The position numbers were made by a program, and so were the translations under genes. Source: Ilex aquifolium (taxonomy: Eukaryota > Streptophyta > Magnoliopsida > Aquifoliales > Aquifoliaceae). Taken from it: a stretch of DNA of 64,000 nucleotides. Shown here piece after piece: positions 35,427-48,099 of this stretch. The stretch covers positions 14,252,501-14,316,500 of the forward strand of contig OX637399.1 in assembly GCA_951799425.1 (NCBI GenBank). The letters are read 5' to 3'. The stretch's first letter is position 1, and every line of letters begins with the position of its first letter. The notes under the pieces are model-generated. The model saw nothing but the letters and a program-made list of their open reading frames with translations, had not been told where the DNA came from and did not search any database.

Positions 35427-36960
35427 GACAACCCTTAGGCCCCAACATGAATATTGACCAAGACCCACTCGAGGATGCCGGTGATAATTTTGAGAATGAG
35501 GAGGCTAATGTCCCAATGGGAGGAGGAGTGCAAGACCCTAGAATTCCAAACCCTAGAATGAATTTCCCTCCTAGGAATGAAGGGAACCATATCCCCATTG
35601 ATCCACCGGCGAGGTCAATGCGGGATTATCTCCAACCCACACGTAGCATCACTTCCTCATGCCTTCTTTTGCCGGTCCAAGCTCATGCTTTCTTAGTCAA
35701 GCCGGGAATGTTGCAAATACTTCCTCAATTCCACGGAATTGAAAGAGAAAATCCTTATTTACACATTAAGGAATTCGAGGATTGAGTTACAACCTTCCTC
35801 ACTAATCATGCTATGGAAGATATAGCTCGCTTGAAATTGTTTCCCTTTTCCCTTAAGGACAAAGCCAAAACATGGTTGAATTCCTTAAGACCTCGATCCA
35901 TAACCTCTTGGGCACAAATGCTTTCCGATTTTTTGAACAAAATTTTTTCGGTGCCTAGAACCACTGCTCTTAAAAAACAAATCCAAAAATTTTCGGAAAA
36001 GCCCAATGAGCAATTTTATCACTGTTGGGATCGCTACAAAGAATTGCTACAATCCATTCCACATCATGATTTTGAATCATGGAAATTGGTGAGTTTCTTA
36101 TACGAAGGGATTACACCAAGTCATAAACAAGGATCCCAATGAGGCCCTAGACTACTTTAGTACATTGGCACAAAATGCATAATCTTGGGATATCACGGAT
36201 CCCACCGATGTACCGAGGTCTTCTCCGGGCAGTAATCAAGCACATGGGGGAGGGATGTATGACTTGAGGGACCGGGGAGGATTTGCTTTCCAAAATCACC
36301 AAGTTGTCTCAGAAAGTGGAGAGTCTTGAGGTCAATAGGAGACACAAGGTGTCCAATGTCTCAAAGACCGAGGAGTTTTGCTCAATTTGTGAGAGTGTGG
36401 AGCATTCCATATCGGAATGTCCCAATCTTCCGGCACTTAAGGAAGTCTACCATGAGCAAGTCAATGCCATTAACCAAACGAGGCAATCATTCTCCCCGCA
36501 CTCAAACACTTACAATCCGGGTTGGAGTAATCACCCGAACTTTAGTTGGAAGAATGAGAACCCCACTCCTCACGGTTCTAATGCATATTCACCTCACATG
36601 CCTCCTAAGAAAAATCAATACCAAGGTCAAGGGCAATTGTCTAGCTCTCAATACCCTCGGTCTAATCCGCAAGGGTATTCACAAAACCTGCCTCCACAAA
36701 ATTTTGCACAAGGTCCACCTCCACAAAATTTTGGTCAACAAGGACCATCAAACCCATCCACATACCAACCTCCCCATAAGAGGAATTTGGAGAATGTGTT
36801 TCATTCATTCATCCAAAGTTAAACCGCCATCAACAATCAAAATGCCACAGCTTTTAATGACATTCGGACTCAACTCACAAAGTTGACCAATTCCATAGGG
36901 ACATCACAACAAGAGAAGGGGAAATTCTCCACTCAACCCTAGAGGCCAACATGTCATTGA
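35427..36960 (+). pseudogene. Broken gag of element A
   Basis: Readable from about ATG 35447 (MNIDQDPLEDAGDNF). The Athila-type capsid part includes SMRDYLQPTR, PGMLQILPQFHG and NPYLHIKEFED, then a TGA stop at 35783, then LKDKAKTWLNSLRP and HCWDRYKELLQSIPHH (35813-36142). A frameshift near 36130 follows. The segment 36283-36822 has the CCHC knuckle CSICESVEHSISEC, YNPGWSNHPNFSW and a Pro/Gln-rich tail ending PHKRNLENVFHSF. It is homologous along its length with Y2 residues 60-450. Where its original start lay relative to the inserted X LTR is unclear. Confidence 0.8.
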
Positions 36961-39900
36961 GTTGTCCAAACGCACCAAAGAATGTTGTGAGAACCTCAAG
37001 ACGGTCACCACCCTTTGGAGTGGCAAACAAATAGACAAAACCATTGTGCCAAAAGTCTCACCCAAAGCCACATTGCCAAAAGAGAAAGACAAAAAAAAAA
37101 AAAAAAAAAAAACACTAAGGGTAACTCTAAGGGGGGTGAGGTGAGTGAAAAATAAAAAAATGTTGATGATTTGAATGTCCATGCATGTCCCAATCCGACC
37201 CCTTTTCCAAATCGTTTGAAGCCACCCATGAAAGTGGCTAACTATTCTGATATCATTGAGATGTTCAAGCAGGTTAAGATTAACATTCCACTCCTCGATG
37301 CCATAAAACAAATCTCGTCATGTGGCAAGATCTTGAACGACTTGTGCACAGTGAAGAGGAAACTAAATGTGCACAATAAGTCATTCCTCACCGAGCAAGT
37401 GAGCTCAATCTTGAGGACCAACACCCCACCAAAGTTCAAGGACCCCGGATGCCCTACCATTGCCATCACAATAGGGAATTGTCGGGTAGAGCAAGCACTT
37501 CTTGATTTGGGGGCAAGTGTCAACCTCCTACCCTATTCGGTGTATCAACAACTCCAACTTGAAGATTTGAAGCCAACTCCAATCACCCTTCAATTGGCGG
37601 ACCGAAACATTAGAATACCAAGGGGAGTAGTTGAGGATGTTTTGGTTCAAGTGGATAATTTTTACTTCCATGTCGATTTTATTGTACTTGAAACTCACCC
37701 GGTTGCTAACCTTGGTTCACAAATTTCCATCATATTAGGTAGACCGTTCCTTGCTACTTCTAATGCTGTGATTAATTGCAGGAACGGACTTATGAAGCTT
37801 ACTTTCGGGAATATGACAATGGAATTCAATATTTTCAACTTGTGCAAGAAACCAAGAGATGATGAAGAGGTACATGAGATCAACCAGATCGAAACATTGG
37901 TGAAGGATCACTTGGAACTGATGAGCACTTTACAGTTGGGGGAGGAGAAAATTGTTGATATAGAGGAGGTTGATGATCAAGGGGAGCCGGAGAGCTTGAA
38001 AGGGGTAGAAAAATGGACCCCTGCATTTGAGAAGCTTCCACATCAAGAGAAAAATATATTTCCATCGACTGTGAAAACTCCCACATTAGAGTTGAAGCCA
38101 TTACCATCCAATCTCAAGAATGCATACCTCGGGGATGACAAAACCTTCCCGGTGGTCATAAGCTCAACTTTAGAGGTGAAACAAGAAGAGGATATCTTGA
38201 GAGTGTTGAGGAGGCACAATGGAGCGATTGGTTGGACAATTACCGACATCAAGGGGATAAGCCCCCTCATTTGCACACACTGCATCTACCTTGAGGAAGA
38301 CTCCAAGCCGTCCCCACAACCACAAAGAAGGTTGAATCCAATTATGAAGGATGTGGTGAGGGACGAGGTACTCAAGCTACTTGGTGTGGGAATCATCTTC
38401 CCGATTACCGACAGTAAATGGGTGAGTCCCACTCAAGTAGTGCCAAAAGAAATCGGGAGTCACAGTGGTTGCAAATGAGGACAATGAGTTGATTCCGACA
38501 AGAGTAGTCACTGGATGGAGAGTGTGTATTGACTATCAAAAGCTCAACTCTTGTACAAGAAAGGATCACTTCCCTTTGCCATTCCTCGACCAAGTATTGA
38601 AGAGAGTAGCTGGACATTTGTTCTATTACTTCTTGGATGGATACTCCGGTTACAATCAAATTGAGATCGCAATGGAGGATCAGGAGAAGACCACTGTCAC
38701 TTGCCCCTACGGTACCTTTGCCTACCGACACATGCCATTTGGGTTGTGCAATGCCCCAGTGACTTTTCAAAGATGCGTTATGGGGATCTTGAGTGATATG
38801 GTGGAGAAAATCGTGGAAGTTTTTATGGATGACTTCTTAGTGTTCGGGGATTCATTTGATGGATGTTTGGAGAATTTGGAGAGAGTTCTTGAGAGATGCG
38901 AGGAGAAGAACTTAGTCCTCAATTGGAAAAAGTGTCACTTTATGGTGATGCAAGGGATAGTTCTGGAGTATATCATTTCGACAAAGGGGATCGAAGTCGA
39001 AAAATCAAAGGTGGATGCAATTTTTAACCTCCCTACGCCAAAGGTCATCCAAGATATTAGGTCATTTCTCGGCCATGCCGACTTTTAACTTCGTTTTATT
39101 AAAGACTTTAGTGCATTGGCCCGACCTTTGACCAATTTGCTTTCAAAAGATGTCCCATTTGTGTGGTTGGATAATTGTGAGGCATTTTTAAAAAAAACTG
39201 AAGAGCACGCTCACTACACCTCCAATTATGCGACCACCGAAGTGGGACTCACTATTTGAGCTTATGTGCAACGCGTGTGATTACGCGGTCAGCGCAGTGC
39301 TCGGTCAAAGGGAGGACAAGAGTCCTTATGTAATATACTATGCTAGCAAAACTCTTAATGAAGCTCAAATGAACTATACCACCACTGAAAAAGAGTTGCT
39401 AGCTGTAGTATTTGCATTGGATAAATTTCGGTCATACATAATTGGTTCACCTATAGTAGTCTATACCAATCACTCTGCTTTGAAGTATCTTTTGTCTAAG
39501 CACGATGCAAAACCGAGACTCATTAGGTGGACACTCCTCATTCAAGAATTTGACTTGATTATCAAAGACAAAAAGGGAGTTGGGAACGTGATGGCAAACC
39601 ATTTATCCCGACTTGTGGTGCAAGATGTCAATGAGCACATTCCTATCCCTGATCTTTTCCCTGATGAGTATTTATTGTCTATCCATTATGTTTGTCCTTG
39701 GATGCTGACATATGCAATTATCTTGCCACAGGACAAATACCGCCGCACAGGAGCCCTGAGGATAGAAGGAGGTTTATGGCGGATGTGAAGTACTTTTACT
39801 TCGACAACTCGTACCTGTTCAAGTACTGCCCTGACCAAGTTATGAGGAGATGCGTACCAAAAAATGAACAACGGGAAATCCTTGCATTTTGCTATTCGAA

Positions 39901-40186
39901 AGCGTGCGTTGGCCACTTCTCTTCTAAGAAGACTTCGGGAAAGATTTTACGGTCAGGTTTTTGTTGGCCTTCTTTGATAAAAGATTGTATCTGTTTCTGT
40001 AAAGAAAGTGATACGTGGCAGAGATTGGGTAGTGTGACCCATAGGAACATGATGCCCTTAACCCCTATATTGGTAATTGAGATATTCGACTGTTGGGGCA
40101 TCGACTTCATGGGTCCCTTTCCCGTGTCATTTGGCTACCTATACATTCTGCTGGCAGTGGACTATGTGTCCAAGTGGGTAGAGACT
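36961..40186 (+). pseudogene. Broken pol of element A, part 1
   Basis: After a linker with a 21-A run (37090-37110), 37171-38478 encodes the protease ([19 protein letters not shown]) and the start of RT. A frameshift near 38450 leads to 38465-39088, RT with VFMDD and [11 protein letters not shown] stop is at 39086-39088, and frameshifts lie near 39195 and 39700. RNase H (39228-39788) has all three catalytic Asp changed to Asn (MCNACDYAV, VYTNHSALKY, VMANHLSRL) but keeps the Glu. In the integrase N-terminus (39692-40189) a His is Tyr (FCYSKAC) and the Cys pair is lost, while WGIDFMGPF remains. Y2 inserted right after VDYVSKWVE. Confidence 0.85.
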
Positions 40187-40499
40187 TGATTAGCACTCAA
40201 AAGTAGCATATTGTTACACTCTTTTTGGACTAATTATACTTTGATGGAGTTTAAATGATGATATTTTAGGTTCTAAAGTGAAGGAAAGTCCAAAGGCATC
40301 AAAGAAGTACATCTGAGGGACAAATGCCGAATTAACGCAAGACCAAGGGAGCAATGTCAGGAGAATGCAAAGAATGAAGGACAAAGTGTAATAAAAGCAG
40401 GACAAAGTGTAATAAAAGCATTTAAAAAATCAGCATTCAGCAACACCACCGTTCATTCTCCACTTGCCCACTTGCCCACTTGCCCAGCCTTCCTACGCC

Positions 40500-40508
40500 T
40501 ATAAATAG
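40500..40508 (+). promoter_or_regulatory. TATA box of Y2 5' LTR
   Basis: TATAAATAG, 313 bp into the LTR, within CGCCTATAAATAGGCTGC. Transcription would be expected to start about 30 bp downstream. The same box is at 53206-53214 in the 3' LTR. Confidence 0.7.
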
Positions 40509-40696
40509 GCTGCTCCTTCTGCATTTCAAGGAGAGATCTGAGGGTGGAATTGGTGGAAAAACCAAGAGAGGAACTAAGAGTTAGGAGAGATTTTAGAAGA
40601 GTTTTTAGAGAGCAAATTTTCTTTCATCTTTTGTAGCTTCCATTTCAATTCATGTATTGAAGATTTTATGCTTATGTTCTTATGGTAAGAGTTCTT

Positions 40697-40970
40697 TCTT
40701 CTAATTGTCATTTCTTTATAGCTTTTATATTTACTTGCTTGTATAAATATAATGGAAGGCTGAGCCTCCTCTTCTAATTGTCATTTCTTTATAGCTTTTA
40801 ATATTTACTTGCTTGTATAAATATAATGGAAGGCTGAGCCTCCTCTTCTAATTGTCATTTCTTTATAGCTTTTATTATTTTCTTGCTTGTATAAATATAA
40901 TGGAAGGCTGAGCCTCCTCTTCTAATTGTCATTTCTTTATAGCTTTTATTATTTTCTTTTATGTATTTTT
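40697..40970 (+). repeat. 74-bp tandem repeat in Y2 LTR
   Basis: The word CTAATTGTCATTTCTTTATAG recurs at 40701, 40774, 40848 and 40922, a 73-74-bp period. Three units also hold GTATAAATATAATGG (TATA-like) and GGAAGGCTGAGCCTCCTC, a short inverted repeat. The identical array is in the 3' LTR (about 53403-53676), so it predates this insertion. Confidence 0.85.
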
Positions 40971-41951
40971 ATTTCTTGGTTGTGAATTAAACACCAAGTA
41001 GTTATTGTTTTCTTTTATGTATTTTTATCTCTTGGTTGTGAATTAAACACCAAGTATTTATTGCTTTCTTTTAATTTAAGTATTGTTTTCTTTTACTTCC
41101 ATTGTTGGAGCTTCCTTCTTCCCCTTAGAGGAGTGAAACTCTTCCACTTTTCTAGAGCTTTACCAAAGCCGTGAAGGGTGGAACGTGATTCACTTGTTCT
41201 TTGTCGAAGAACGACTCCTTGTTTAGATATTTTACTTTAGAGTATTTTACTTTGTAACACCTTTTGGGGATGAGTACTATTCATCATTCTAGCTTTACCA
41301 TAGTTATGAAGGGTGAGTAGTCCTCATTCACTCTTTGGGAAGGGATGATAGATATGTAAAAGATTAATCCGGACATTATGTTTGTGTATCACCTTTATGC
41401 TTAAATGTTCTATACTCCACTTGATTTTTGGGTGATTGAATGCACCTAGCAAAGTAAAGGTACTTTGTATAATCAACGGATCTTTCTATGATAAATGGAT
41501 GACTCCTACATGGAAAGATCCATTGATTCAAGGCAAGTACCCTAACTAACTCTTCATGACAAAATTTCAATGTCCACCATTATTGCACTTCATTCCTATC
41601 TTCCGATTAATTTGCCGTTGACACGGGAGTTAATTGAGTTATAAAGCATAAACATAATGCACCGGATAATCAACTACATATTCTGATTCCCGAACCAAAG
41701 AGTGTTTGTTACATTTAATCATCTTATATTTTGTCTAGAAAAATACCCATTGGAAAGAATTTTACATTCTATCCAAAACTTCCCACAACTTCAAAATCAT
41801 AATATTTCCAGTTACAAGTCTTTCTCACTATTTACTTCAAAGAACACCAACCATAGTTCCCTGAGGATTCGACTCTGGACTCAAACCAGATTATTACTAC
41901 AACTTGACCGCCTGCACTTGGGTGTACACATTTCGGATCAAGTCAAGTTTT

Positions 41952-41969
41952 TGGCGCCGTTGCCGGGGA
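41952..41969 (+). other. Primer binding site, tRNA-Asp (Y2)
   Basis: TGGCGCCGTTGCCGGGGA matches the complement of the plant tRNA-Asp 3' end at all 18 positions, six bases after the LTR. Confidence 0.95.
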
Positions 41970-42067
41970 ATCATAAAAGGTGCTCTTTTTAGAAAAAAGG
42001 TGAAAAAAAAAAAAAAAAACCTCTCTTTTTGTTTATATTTTTGCCTTATTGTGAATAATTTTGTTTT

Positions 42068-45000
42068 ATGACTGACACCAATCGCCTCTTTCAAAATTTG
42101 CCGGCTGAATCTTCTGGGTCTGTAAATCAACTTGAACCACCTTCACCCAAATCAGAAGCCGATTCTTGTAACTTCAATATGGCAAATATTGACAGGCAGG
42201 GTGAAGATCATGTGAGAGAGGGGGAAGTACCCAACATTCGAACATTGCGGGATTACTTACATCCCACAAGGAATAGTGTCCCCTCTTGTTTTGTTTTTCC
42301 GGAGAATGCACCCCACTTCACTGTGAAGCCGGGGACAGTGCATTTATTGCCCGTGTTTCAGGGATTGGATACAGAAAATCCGTATCTGCATATCAAAGAC
42401 TTCGAAGAAGTGTGTGGAACATTTCAAGACAATTCTGAATTGACAAAAATGAAATTATTTTCTTTCTCTTTGAGGGATAAAGCCAAACAATGGTTACATT
42501 CTTTAAAATCTCTTTCAATCCCTAATTGGCAGGCTCTACAGAATGAATTTTTCAGAAAATTCTTTCCTCTGCACCGCACTAATGCACTCAAAAGACAAAT
42601 CATGAATTTTTCGATCAAAGAAGGGGAAACTTTTTATCAAAGCTGGGAGAGATTCAAAGATCTTCTCCAATCTTGTCCACACCATGCTTTTGAAGATTGG
42701 ACTTTGGTAGGATTTTTCTATGACTCCTTGCCCACTAGGTTACGACAGTTTGTCGAAATGATGGCTCAAGGAGAGTTCATGGGAAAAAGTCCGGAGGAGG
42801 CATTCAATTTTTTTGATACCATATCTGACAGTTCTCAAATGTGGGACTCAGCCTCTCCTACCACTGTAGAAGCCAAACCACCTACTTTCCAAGGGGGTAA
42901 GTATGTCTTGAGAGAAGATGATGATCTTAGAGCAAAAATGTCCACTTTGTCTCGAAAGCTTGAAGCTTTAGAGATGAAAAAGATCCATCAAGTTGATGTT
43001 GTCCCTCCCACAGAACAAGTATGTGGGATTTGTGCGCTAACAGGGCATCCTACTGGGGAATGCCCGACCATTCCGGCATTCAAAGAAGTTTTGTTGGAAC
43101 AAACAAATGCCATTTCCAATTTCAACAAGCCTTACTCCAACCCATACTCTGAAACATACAATCCAGGGTGGCGGAACCACCCAAATTTCAGTTGGAGAAA
43201 CACACAACCAACCCCCATGAATCAGCAACAAAGTCCACAACAACCACCTCAAGGACCTCCACAATATCCTCATCAACAAGGGCCACCACAACCACCTCAA
43301 GGACCTCCACAATATCCTCCATATCAACCACCACACAAAAGGAACCTTGAAGATACATTGAATCAATTCATGCAAACCCAAATGAGCTATAACAATAGTT
43401 CTACTCAGGCTTTTATTGATTTCAAGGCCCAGACCACACAATCTTTTGAGGATCTCAAAGGCCACATTCAAAAGCTGACCCAGTCCATGAGCACACATGA
43501 GAAGGGAAAATTTCCTGCCCAACCAAAGCCTCCACAAGGCCAATTTCAGGTGGGAAATCCATCAACTATGGAAACTCCACAAGACCAAGCCAAAACTGTC
43601 ACCACATTGAGAAGTGGCAAAAAGATTGACAAGTCCATCAGAAACATGCTAATTCCAGACCCAAAACCAGACTCAATTCCAGCCAACCCATTAAGTGAGC
43701 CAGAACTTGAAAAAAAAAATGACTGTGATCCCATGATTGAACAAGAACCAGAGCCATCAAGGGAAGAAGAACCATCGTGTTCTATTCCTGCTCCTTTCCC
43801 TCATAGACTCAAGAGCATACAGAAAGCAAACAATCAGTCTGAAATTTACGAGCTTTTCAAGCAAGTAAAAATCAACATCCCACTTCTGGATGCAATCCAA
43901 CAGGTTCCAGCTTATGCCAAGTTTCTAAAAGACTTGTGCACAGTCAAAAGAAGCCAAAATGTTCAAAAAAGAGCCTTCTTCACAGAACAAGCCAGTGCCC
44001 TACTTCAACAAAAAATTCCTTCAAAGTGCGAAGATCCAGGATGCCCCACTGTGTCATGTGTCATTGGAAATTTCAAAATTGAGCAAGCATTGTTAGACCT
44101 TGGAGCTAGTGTCAACTTGCTTCCTTTCTCTGTCTACCAGCAGTTGGGTTTAGGTGAACTGAAACCCACTTGCACCACACTCCAATTGGCAGATAGATCT
44201 GTAAAAATTCCTAGGGGTATTGTTGAAGATGTACTTGTCCAAGTGGATAATTTTGTCTTCCCTGTAGACTTCATTGTTCTAGATACTCATCCAGAAGTTC
44301 ATTCAGAAACTCCAATTCCTGTCATTCTTGGTCGACCTTTTCTAGCAACCTCCAATGCACTAATCAATTGCAGGAATGGTATTATGAAATTGACTTTTGG
44401 GGATATGACTCTCGAAATGAACGTCTTTGACATTGCAAAACACCCAAGAGAGTACGAGGAGGTAGGAGAAATAAATTCCATTGAGTCATTAATACAAGCA
44501 CATCTGAATGACTCATTCTGTGAGGATCTTAGTGAATCAACTTTGTCAAAATCTGACTCATCTGACTCTCTGGAACAAAACTCCATTGAGTGTCCTACCT
44601 TCAATGTGGGGACATGGGCTCCTAAATTTGAAGAAATTTCATCAAGTGGTACAAAACCACTATCTTCAAGTGACAGGCCACCAAAGCCTGAACTGAAACC
44701 GCTCCCTTCTGATCTCAAGTATGCATTTTTAGGTGAGGATAAATCTTACCCAGTGGTAATTTCTTCAAAAATCACAGACTTGCAAGAAGCTCAATTAATT
44801 GAAGTTCTTAAAAGTCATAAAAGCATCATTGGGTGGACCATCGCTGATTTGAAAGGTATAAGCCCGTTAATATGTAATCATGCCATATACCTTGAAGAGG
44901 ACTCAAAACCCTCTCGTCAAATGCAGCGACGATTGAATCCTCACATGAAAGAGGTTGTGAGACTGGAAGTGCTCAAACTCCTGGATGCAGGGATAATTTT

Positions 45001-47668
45001 TCCTATCTCCGATAGCAAATGGGTTAGTCCAACCCAAGTTGTACCAAAGAAATCTGGAGTCACAGTAGTCAAAAATGATGCAAATGAACTTGTGCCAACA
45101 CGAGTCGTCACAGGATGGCGAATGTGCATTGACTATCGAAAACTCAATCTGGTGACTAGAAAAGACCATTTTCCTCTTCCCTTCCTTGACCAAGTCCTCG
45201 AGAGAATAGCAGGCCATGAATTTTACTGTTTCCTAGATGGGTATTCCGGATACAATCAAATTGAGATAGCTCTGAATGACCAAGAAAAGACCACATTCAC
45301 ATGTCCATTTGGCACCTTTGCATTCAAAAGGATGCCATTCGGACTTTGTAACGCTCCTGCAACATTTCAAAGATGTATGCTGAGCTTGTTCAGTGACATG
45401 GTCGAAAATTTTTTGGAAATCTTCATGGATGATTTCTCGGTATATGGTGACTCATTTGATTTGTGTCTAGCTAACCTAGAAAAAGTTTTGATAAGATGCA
45501 AAGAGGCAAATCTGGTGCTTAACTGGGAGAAATGTCATTTCATGGTGAATCAAGGCATTGTCTTGGGTCACATTGTGTCGTCTGAAGGCATGAAAGTTGA
45601 TAAAGCAAAAATTGATTTGATAAGGAATCTTCCTGCTCCTAGGGTTGTGAAGGATGTTCGATCATTCTTAGGTCATGCAGGATTCTACAGAAGGTTCATA
45701 AAAGACTTCAGCACCATAGCAAAACCTATGTGTCATCTTTTGTGTCAGGATGTCATTTTCGACTGGAATGAAGCGTGCCAAAAATCCTTTGACAAACTCA
45801 AAGGCATGTTAATTTCTGCCCCAATAATGCAACCTCCTGACTGGACTCTACCCTTTGAATTGATGTGTGATGCTAGTGACTATGCTGTAGGTGCTGTTTT
45901 GGGACAAAGAAAAGATAAGAAGCCACATGTGATTTACTATGCAAGTAAAACTTTAAATGATGCCCAAATGAATTACTCAACAACTGAAAAGGAATTACTT
46001 GCTGTAGTATTTGCATTGGAAAAATTTCGATCTTATCTTGTTGGTTCTTCTGTTACTGTATTTACTGACCATGCAGCACTGAAATTTTTGCTTACAAAAA
46101 AAGATGCCAAACCAAGGCTCTTGAGATGGATCCTCTTGCTCCAAGAATTTGATTTAGTCATTAAGGACAAAAAGGGTGTGGAAAATGTGGTGGCAGATCA
46201 TCTGTCAAGATTAACTTATGAATTTCATGAGGATGAACTGCCAATCAATGAAAAATTCCCCGATGAACAACTATTCAGGATTGATGAAACCCCATGGTAC
46301 GCTGATATTGCTAATTTCCTTGCTACCGGAACACTTCCTCCATTTTTCACTCCCATGGACAAAAAGAAGTTTCTGAGGGAGGTCCGCAATTTCTTTTGGG
46401 AAGATCCCTACGTATTCAAGTACTGTAAGGATCAGATCATAAGACGTTGCATCCCCGCTCAGGAAAGTAGACAGGTAATAACATTTTGTCATTCAGAAGC
46501 ATGTGGTGGTCATTTTTCATCTCGAAAAACCGCTGCAAAAATCTTGCAGTGTGGATTTTACTGGCCCACACTTTTCAAAGATGTCCATGCTTTTTGCGTA
46601 ACTTGCGATAGATGTCAAAGGTTGGGAAACATTTCAAAAAGAAACATGATGCCCTTAAACCCAATTTTGGTGATCGAAATTTTTGACTGTTGGGGTATCG
46701 ATTTTATGGGACCATTTCCCCCCTCCTTTGGCTATCTATACATTTTAGTAGCCGTAGACTATGTATCCAAATGGGTTGAAGCAATTCCATGCCGAAATAA
46801 TGATCATCAAACGGTGATCAAGTTTTTAAAAGAAAATATTTTATCTCGGTTTGGAATTCCAAAATCCATTATAAGTGATGGGGGTTCTCATTTTTGCAAT
46901 CGTCCCTTCTGGAATTTAATGAAAAAATACTTGATTTTTCACAAAATTGCAACCCCTTATCATCCACAGACCAGTGGACAAGCTGAGTTAGCTAATCGGG
47001 AGATCAAATTAATTTTGGAAAAAACGGTGAACCCAGATCGCAAAGATTGGTCATTAAGACTAACTGATGCGCTCTGGGCATACCGAACTGCTTTTAAAAC
47101 AATTTTGGGCATGTCTCCCTATCGATTAGTCTATGGAAAGCCATGTCACTTGCCTGTGGAATTGGAACATAGGGCATACTGGGCTATTAAAGCAATGAAT
47201 TTTGACTTAGACAAGGCTGGACTGTCACGGAAGCTTCAGATTAATGAATTGGAGGAATTGAGAAATGAAGCATATGAAAATGCTAAGATTGCAAAAACCA
47301 GGATGAAAATTTTTCATGACAAGAACATAGTGCGAAAATCTTTTGAACCTGATCAAAAGGTTCTACTTTTCAATTCGAGACTTCGCCTATTTCCTGGTAA
47401 GTTGAAATCAAGATGGACTGGACCATACATTGTTAAAAAGGTATTTGAACATGGGGCAGTGGAAGTGGAGAACCCATCAAACGGTAACATTTTTACCGTC
47501 AATGGTCAGAGATTAAAACCCTTTGTGGAGAATTTTGTCCAAAATGTGGAGACCATTTTTTTAATGGATCCAGAAAGTATCTCCGGATATCACTCCGGAG
47601 ATTACGCTTGCCGACACAAAAAAGGGTCGGGTCAGTCAGACACCCGACACGATGGACTGCCTTTATAA
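42068..47668 (+). CDS. Intact Athila-like gag-pol polyprotein
   Basis: This 1866-aa frame carries all functions needed to make particles and cDNA. Order: capsid region (about 55-290), CCHC knuckle C319/C322/H327/C332, Pro/Gln-rich linker (380-425), protease with DLGAS at 677-681, RT with FMDD at 1119-1122, and RNase H with D1268, E1309, D1334 and D1377. The integrase has H1475/H1482 and C1513/C1516, then D1545, D1604 and E1640 (D-x35-E), and a C-terminal [14 protein letters not shown] region (1778-1791). No chromodomain is seen. There is no stop or frameshift between gag and pol. The ATG at 42068 is the first in frame after the PBS and a leader with a run of A. The last 40 or so residues are unlike those of element A pol, and the end abuts two RNA hairpins. 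Confidence 0.95.
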   Translation: MTDTNRLFQNLPAESSGSVNQLEPPSPKSEADSCNFNMANIDRQGEDHVREGEVPNIRTLRDYLHPTRNSVPSCFVFPENAPHFTVKPGTVHLLPVFQGLDTENPYLHIKDFEEVCGTFQDNSELTKMKLFSFSLRDKAKQWLHSLKSLSIPNWQALQNEFFRKFFPLHRTNALKRQIMNFSIKEGETFYQSWERFKDLLQSCPHHAFEDWTLVGFFYDSLPTRLRQFVEMMAQGEFMGKSPEEAFNFFDTISDSSQMWDSASPTTVEAKPPTFQGGKYVLREDDDLRAKMSTLSRKLEALEMKKIHQVDVVPPTEQVCGICALTGHPTGECPTIPAFKEVLLEQTNAISNFNKPYSNPYSETYNPGWRNHPNFSWRNTQPTPMNQQQSPQQPPQGPPQYPHQQGPPQPPQGPPQYPPYQPPHKRNLEDTLNQFMQTQMSYNNSSTQAFIDFKAQTTQSFEDLKGHIQKLTQSMSTHEKGKFPAQPKPPQGQFQVGNPSTMETPQDQAKTVTTLRSGKKIDKSIRNMLIPDPKPDSIPANPLSEPELEKKNDCDPMIEQEPEPSREEEPSCSIPAPFPHRLKSIQKANNQSEIYELFKQVKINIPLLDAIQQVPAYAKFLKDLCTVKRSQNVQKRAFFTEQASALLQQKIPSKCEDPGCPTVSCVIGNFKIEQALLDLGASVNLLPFSVYQQLGLGELKPTCTTLQLADRSVKIPRGIVEDVLVQVDNFVFPVDFIVLDTHPEVHSETPIPVILGRPFLATSNALINCRNGIMKLTFGDMTLEMNVFDIAKHPREYEEVGEINSIESLIQAHLNDSFCEDLSESTLSKSDSSDSLEQNSIECPTFNVGTWAPKFEEISSSGTKPLSSSDRPPKPELKPLPSDLKYAFLGEDKSYPVVISSKITDLQEAQLIEVLKSHKSIIGWTIADLKGISPLICNHAIYLEEDSKPSRQMQRRLNPHMKEVVRLEVLKLLDAGIIFPISDSKWVSPTQVVPKKSGVTVVKNDANELVPTRVVTGWRMCIDYRKLNLVTRKDHFPLPFLDQVLERIAGHEFYCFLDGYSGYNQIEIALNDQEKTTFTCPFGTFAFKRMPFGLCNAPATFQRCMLSLFSDMVENFLEIFMDDFSVYGDSFDLCLANLEKVLIRCKEANLVLNWEKCHFMVNQGIVLGHIVSSEGMKVDKAKIDLIRNLPAPRVVKDVRSFLGHAGFYRRFIKDFSTIAKPMCHLLCQDVIFDWNEACQKSFDKLKGMLISAPIMQPPDWTLPFELMCDASDYAVGAVLGQRKDKKPHVIYYASKTLNDAQMNYSTTEKELLAVVFALEKFRSYLVGSSVTVFTDHAALKFLLTKKDAKPRLLRWILLLQEFDLVIKDKKGVENVVADHLSRLTYEFHEDELPINEKFPDEQLFRIDETPWYADIANFLATGTLPPFFTPMDKKKFLREVRNFFWEDPYVFKYCKDQIIRRCIPAQESRQVITFCHSEACGGHFSSRKTAAKILQCGFYWPTLFKDVHAFCVTCDRCQRLGNISKRNMMPLNPILVIEIFDCWGIDFMGPFPPSFGYLYILVAVDYVSKWVEAIPCRNNDHQTVIKFLKENILSRFGIPKSIISDGGSHFCNRPFWNLMKKYLIFHKIATPYHPQTSGQAELANREIKLILEKTVNPDRKDWSLRLTDALWAYRTAFKTILGMSPYRLVYGKPCHLPVELEHRAYWAIKAMNFDLDKAGLSRKLQINELEELRNEAYENAKIAKTRMKIFHDKNIVRKSFEPDQKVLLFNSRLRLFPGKLKSRWTGPYIVKKVFEHGAVEVENPSNGNIFTVNGQRLKPFVENFVQNVETIFLMDPESISGYHSGDYACRHKKGSGQSDTRHDGLPL
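47579..47648 (+). other. Two hairpins at the end of pol
   Basis: ATCTCCGGA/TCCGGAGAT (9-bp arms, 6-base loop, 47579-47602) and GTCGGGT/ACCCGAC (7-bp arms, 9-base loop, 47626-47648) lie inside the last codons of pol. They are GC-rich in an AT-rich context and stand just before the cassette. They could affect translation termination, RNA processing or expression of the downstream genes; this is inference. Confidence 0.5.
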
Positions 47669-47821
47669 GGCTCCCATCGCTTTTTTTTTTTTCTTTTTTT
47701 TTCTTTTCCTCACCACACCTTTACTCTTTTCTTTTCTTTTTCTTCTTCTGCTTCTTCTCTTTTCTTCTTCTTCTCCACTGCATCTGGTCTTCTGTACCAC
47801 GATCCAACCCATAACAGTACC
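47669..47821 (+). other. Pyrimidine-rich leader of cassette copy 1
   Basis: A run of T and C/T-rich sequence (47681-47770) follows GCCTTTATAAGGC (47659-47671), itself an inverted repeat. The corresponding leader of copy 2 starts GCCTTTATTAGGC (49740) and is also C/T-rich. Long pyrimidine leaders just before an ORF may mark a promoter or a splice acceptor region. Confidence 0.45.
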
Positions 47822-47968
47822 ATGTCTGCATTTTTCGATGACCCTATCCTCCTTCTCATGATCTACATTTGTTTGTATTATTTACTTATGGCTGTTCTTC
47901 TTCGGGCCGCACTGATGATCAAGGGTTTTTGTCCCAATGAAAACCCAGACCACCCCAAAGATGCTTAA
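47822..47968 (+). CDS. Small single-pass membrane peptide, copy 1 (48 aa)
   Basis: The ORF encodes an acidic start (MSAFFDDP), a hydrophobic stretch of about 25 residues (PILLLMIYICLYYLLMAVLL) and a short polar tail (NENPDHPKDA). A second copy at 49903-50034 keeps DDP, the hydrophobic core with CLY, and NPDxP although the DNA around has diverged, which argues that the peptide is made and selected. It lies 153 bp after pol and 322 bp before the zinc-finger ORF. Its function is unknown. Small membrane proteins of plant RNA viruses are one possible analogy, but the size alone proves nothing. Confidence 0.6.
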   Translation: MSAFFDDPILLLMIYICLYYLLMAVLLRAALMIKGFCPNENPDHPKDA

Positions 47969-48060
47969 TCTCTGTTTTTTTTTTGGTATAGGTCATCGGC
48001 GATTGAACAGATCTCCACAGTTAACTGCGTATTCAAGCTCTACAAACCGAAAAACTCGAA

Positions 48061-48099
48061 ACATTGGGGACAATGTTCAGTCTAGGTTGGGGGGTGAGA
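48061..48099 (+). other. Internal polypurine-tract-like element
   Basis: CATTGGGGACAATGTT followed by AGGTTGGGGGGTGAG closely resembles the PPT before the 3' LTR (AGGTTGGGGGGTG, 52880-52892). A counterpart stands in element A at 55661-55700 (TTTGGGGGGTGAGG). It may act as a second plus-strand primer. Confidence 0.5.

Larger units (their letters stand above)
40187..41945 (+). repeat. 5' LTR of Y2
   Basis: TGATTAGCACTC to GGATCAAGTCA. It ends like the Y LTR and shares the first 90 bp with it (TTTGATGGAGTTTAAATGATG), but the Y palindromes are absent. A CACTTGCCCA unit is repeated three times just before the TATA box. Three 73-74-bp repeats lie at about 40697-40970. The CCCTGAGGATTCGACTCTGG word near 41859 is the counterpart of the CCCTGAGGAGACGACC word of X and A. 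Confidence 0.95.

Noticed and set aside
37005..37311. Minus-strand frames of 74-135 codons over element A pol
   Set aside because: They are antisense shadows of the gag-pol frame and of a poly(A) run read as poly-Phe.
43037..43543. A 168-codon minus-strand frame rich in Trp and Leu inside Y2 gag
   Set aside because: It is the antisense of the Pro/Gln-rich linker (CCA and CAA codons read as TGG and TTG). No counterpart is kept in element A.
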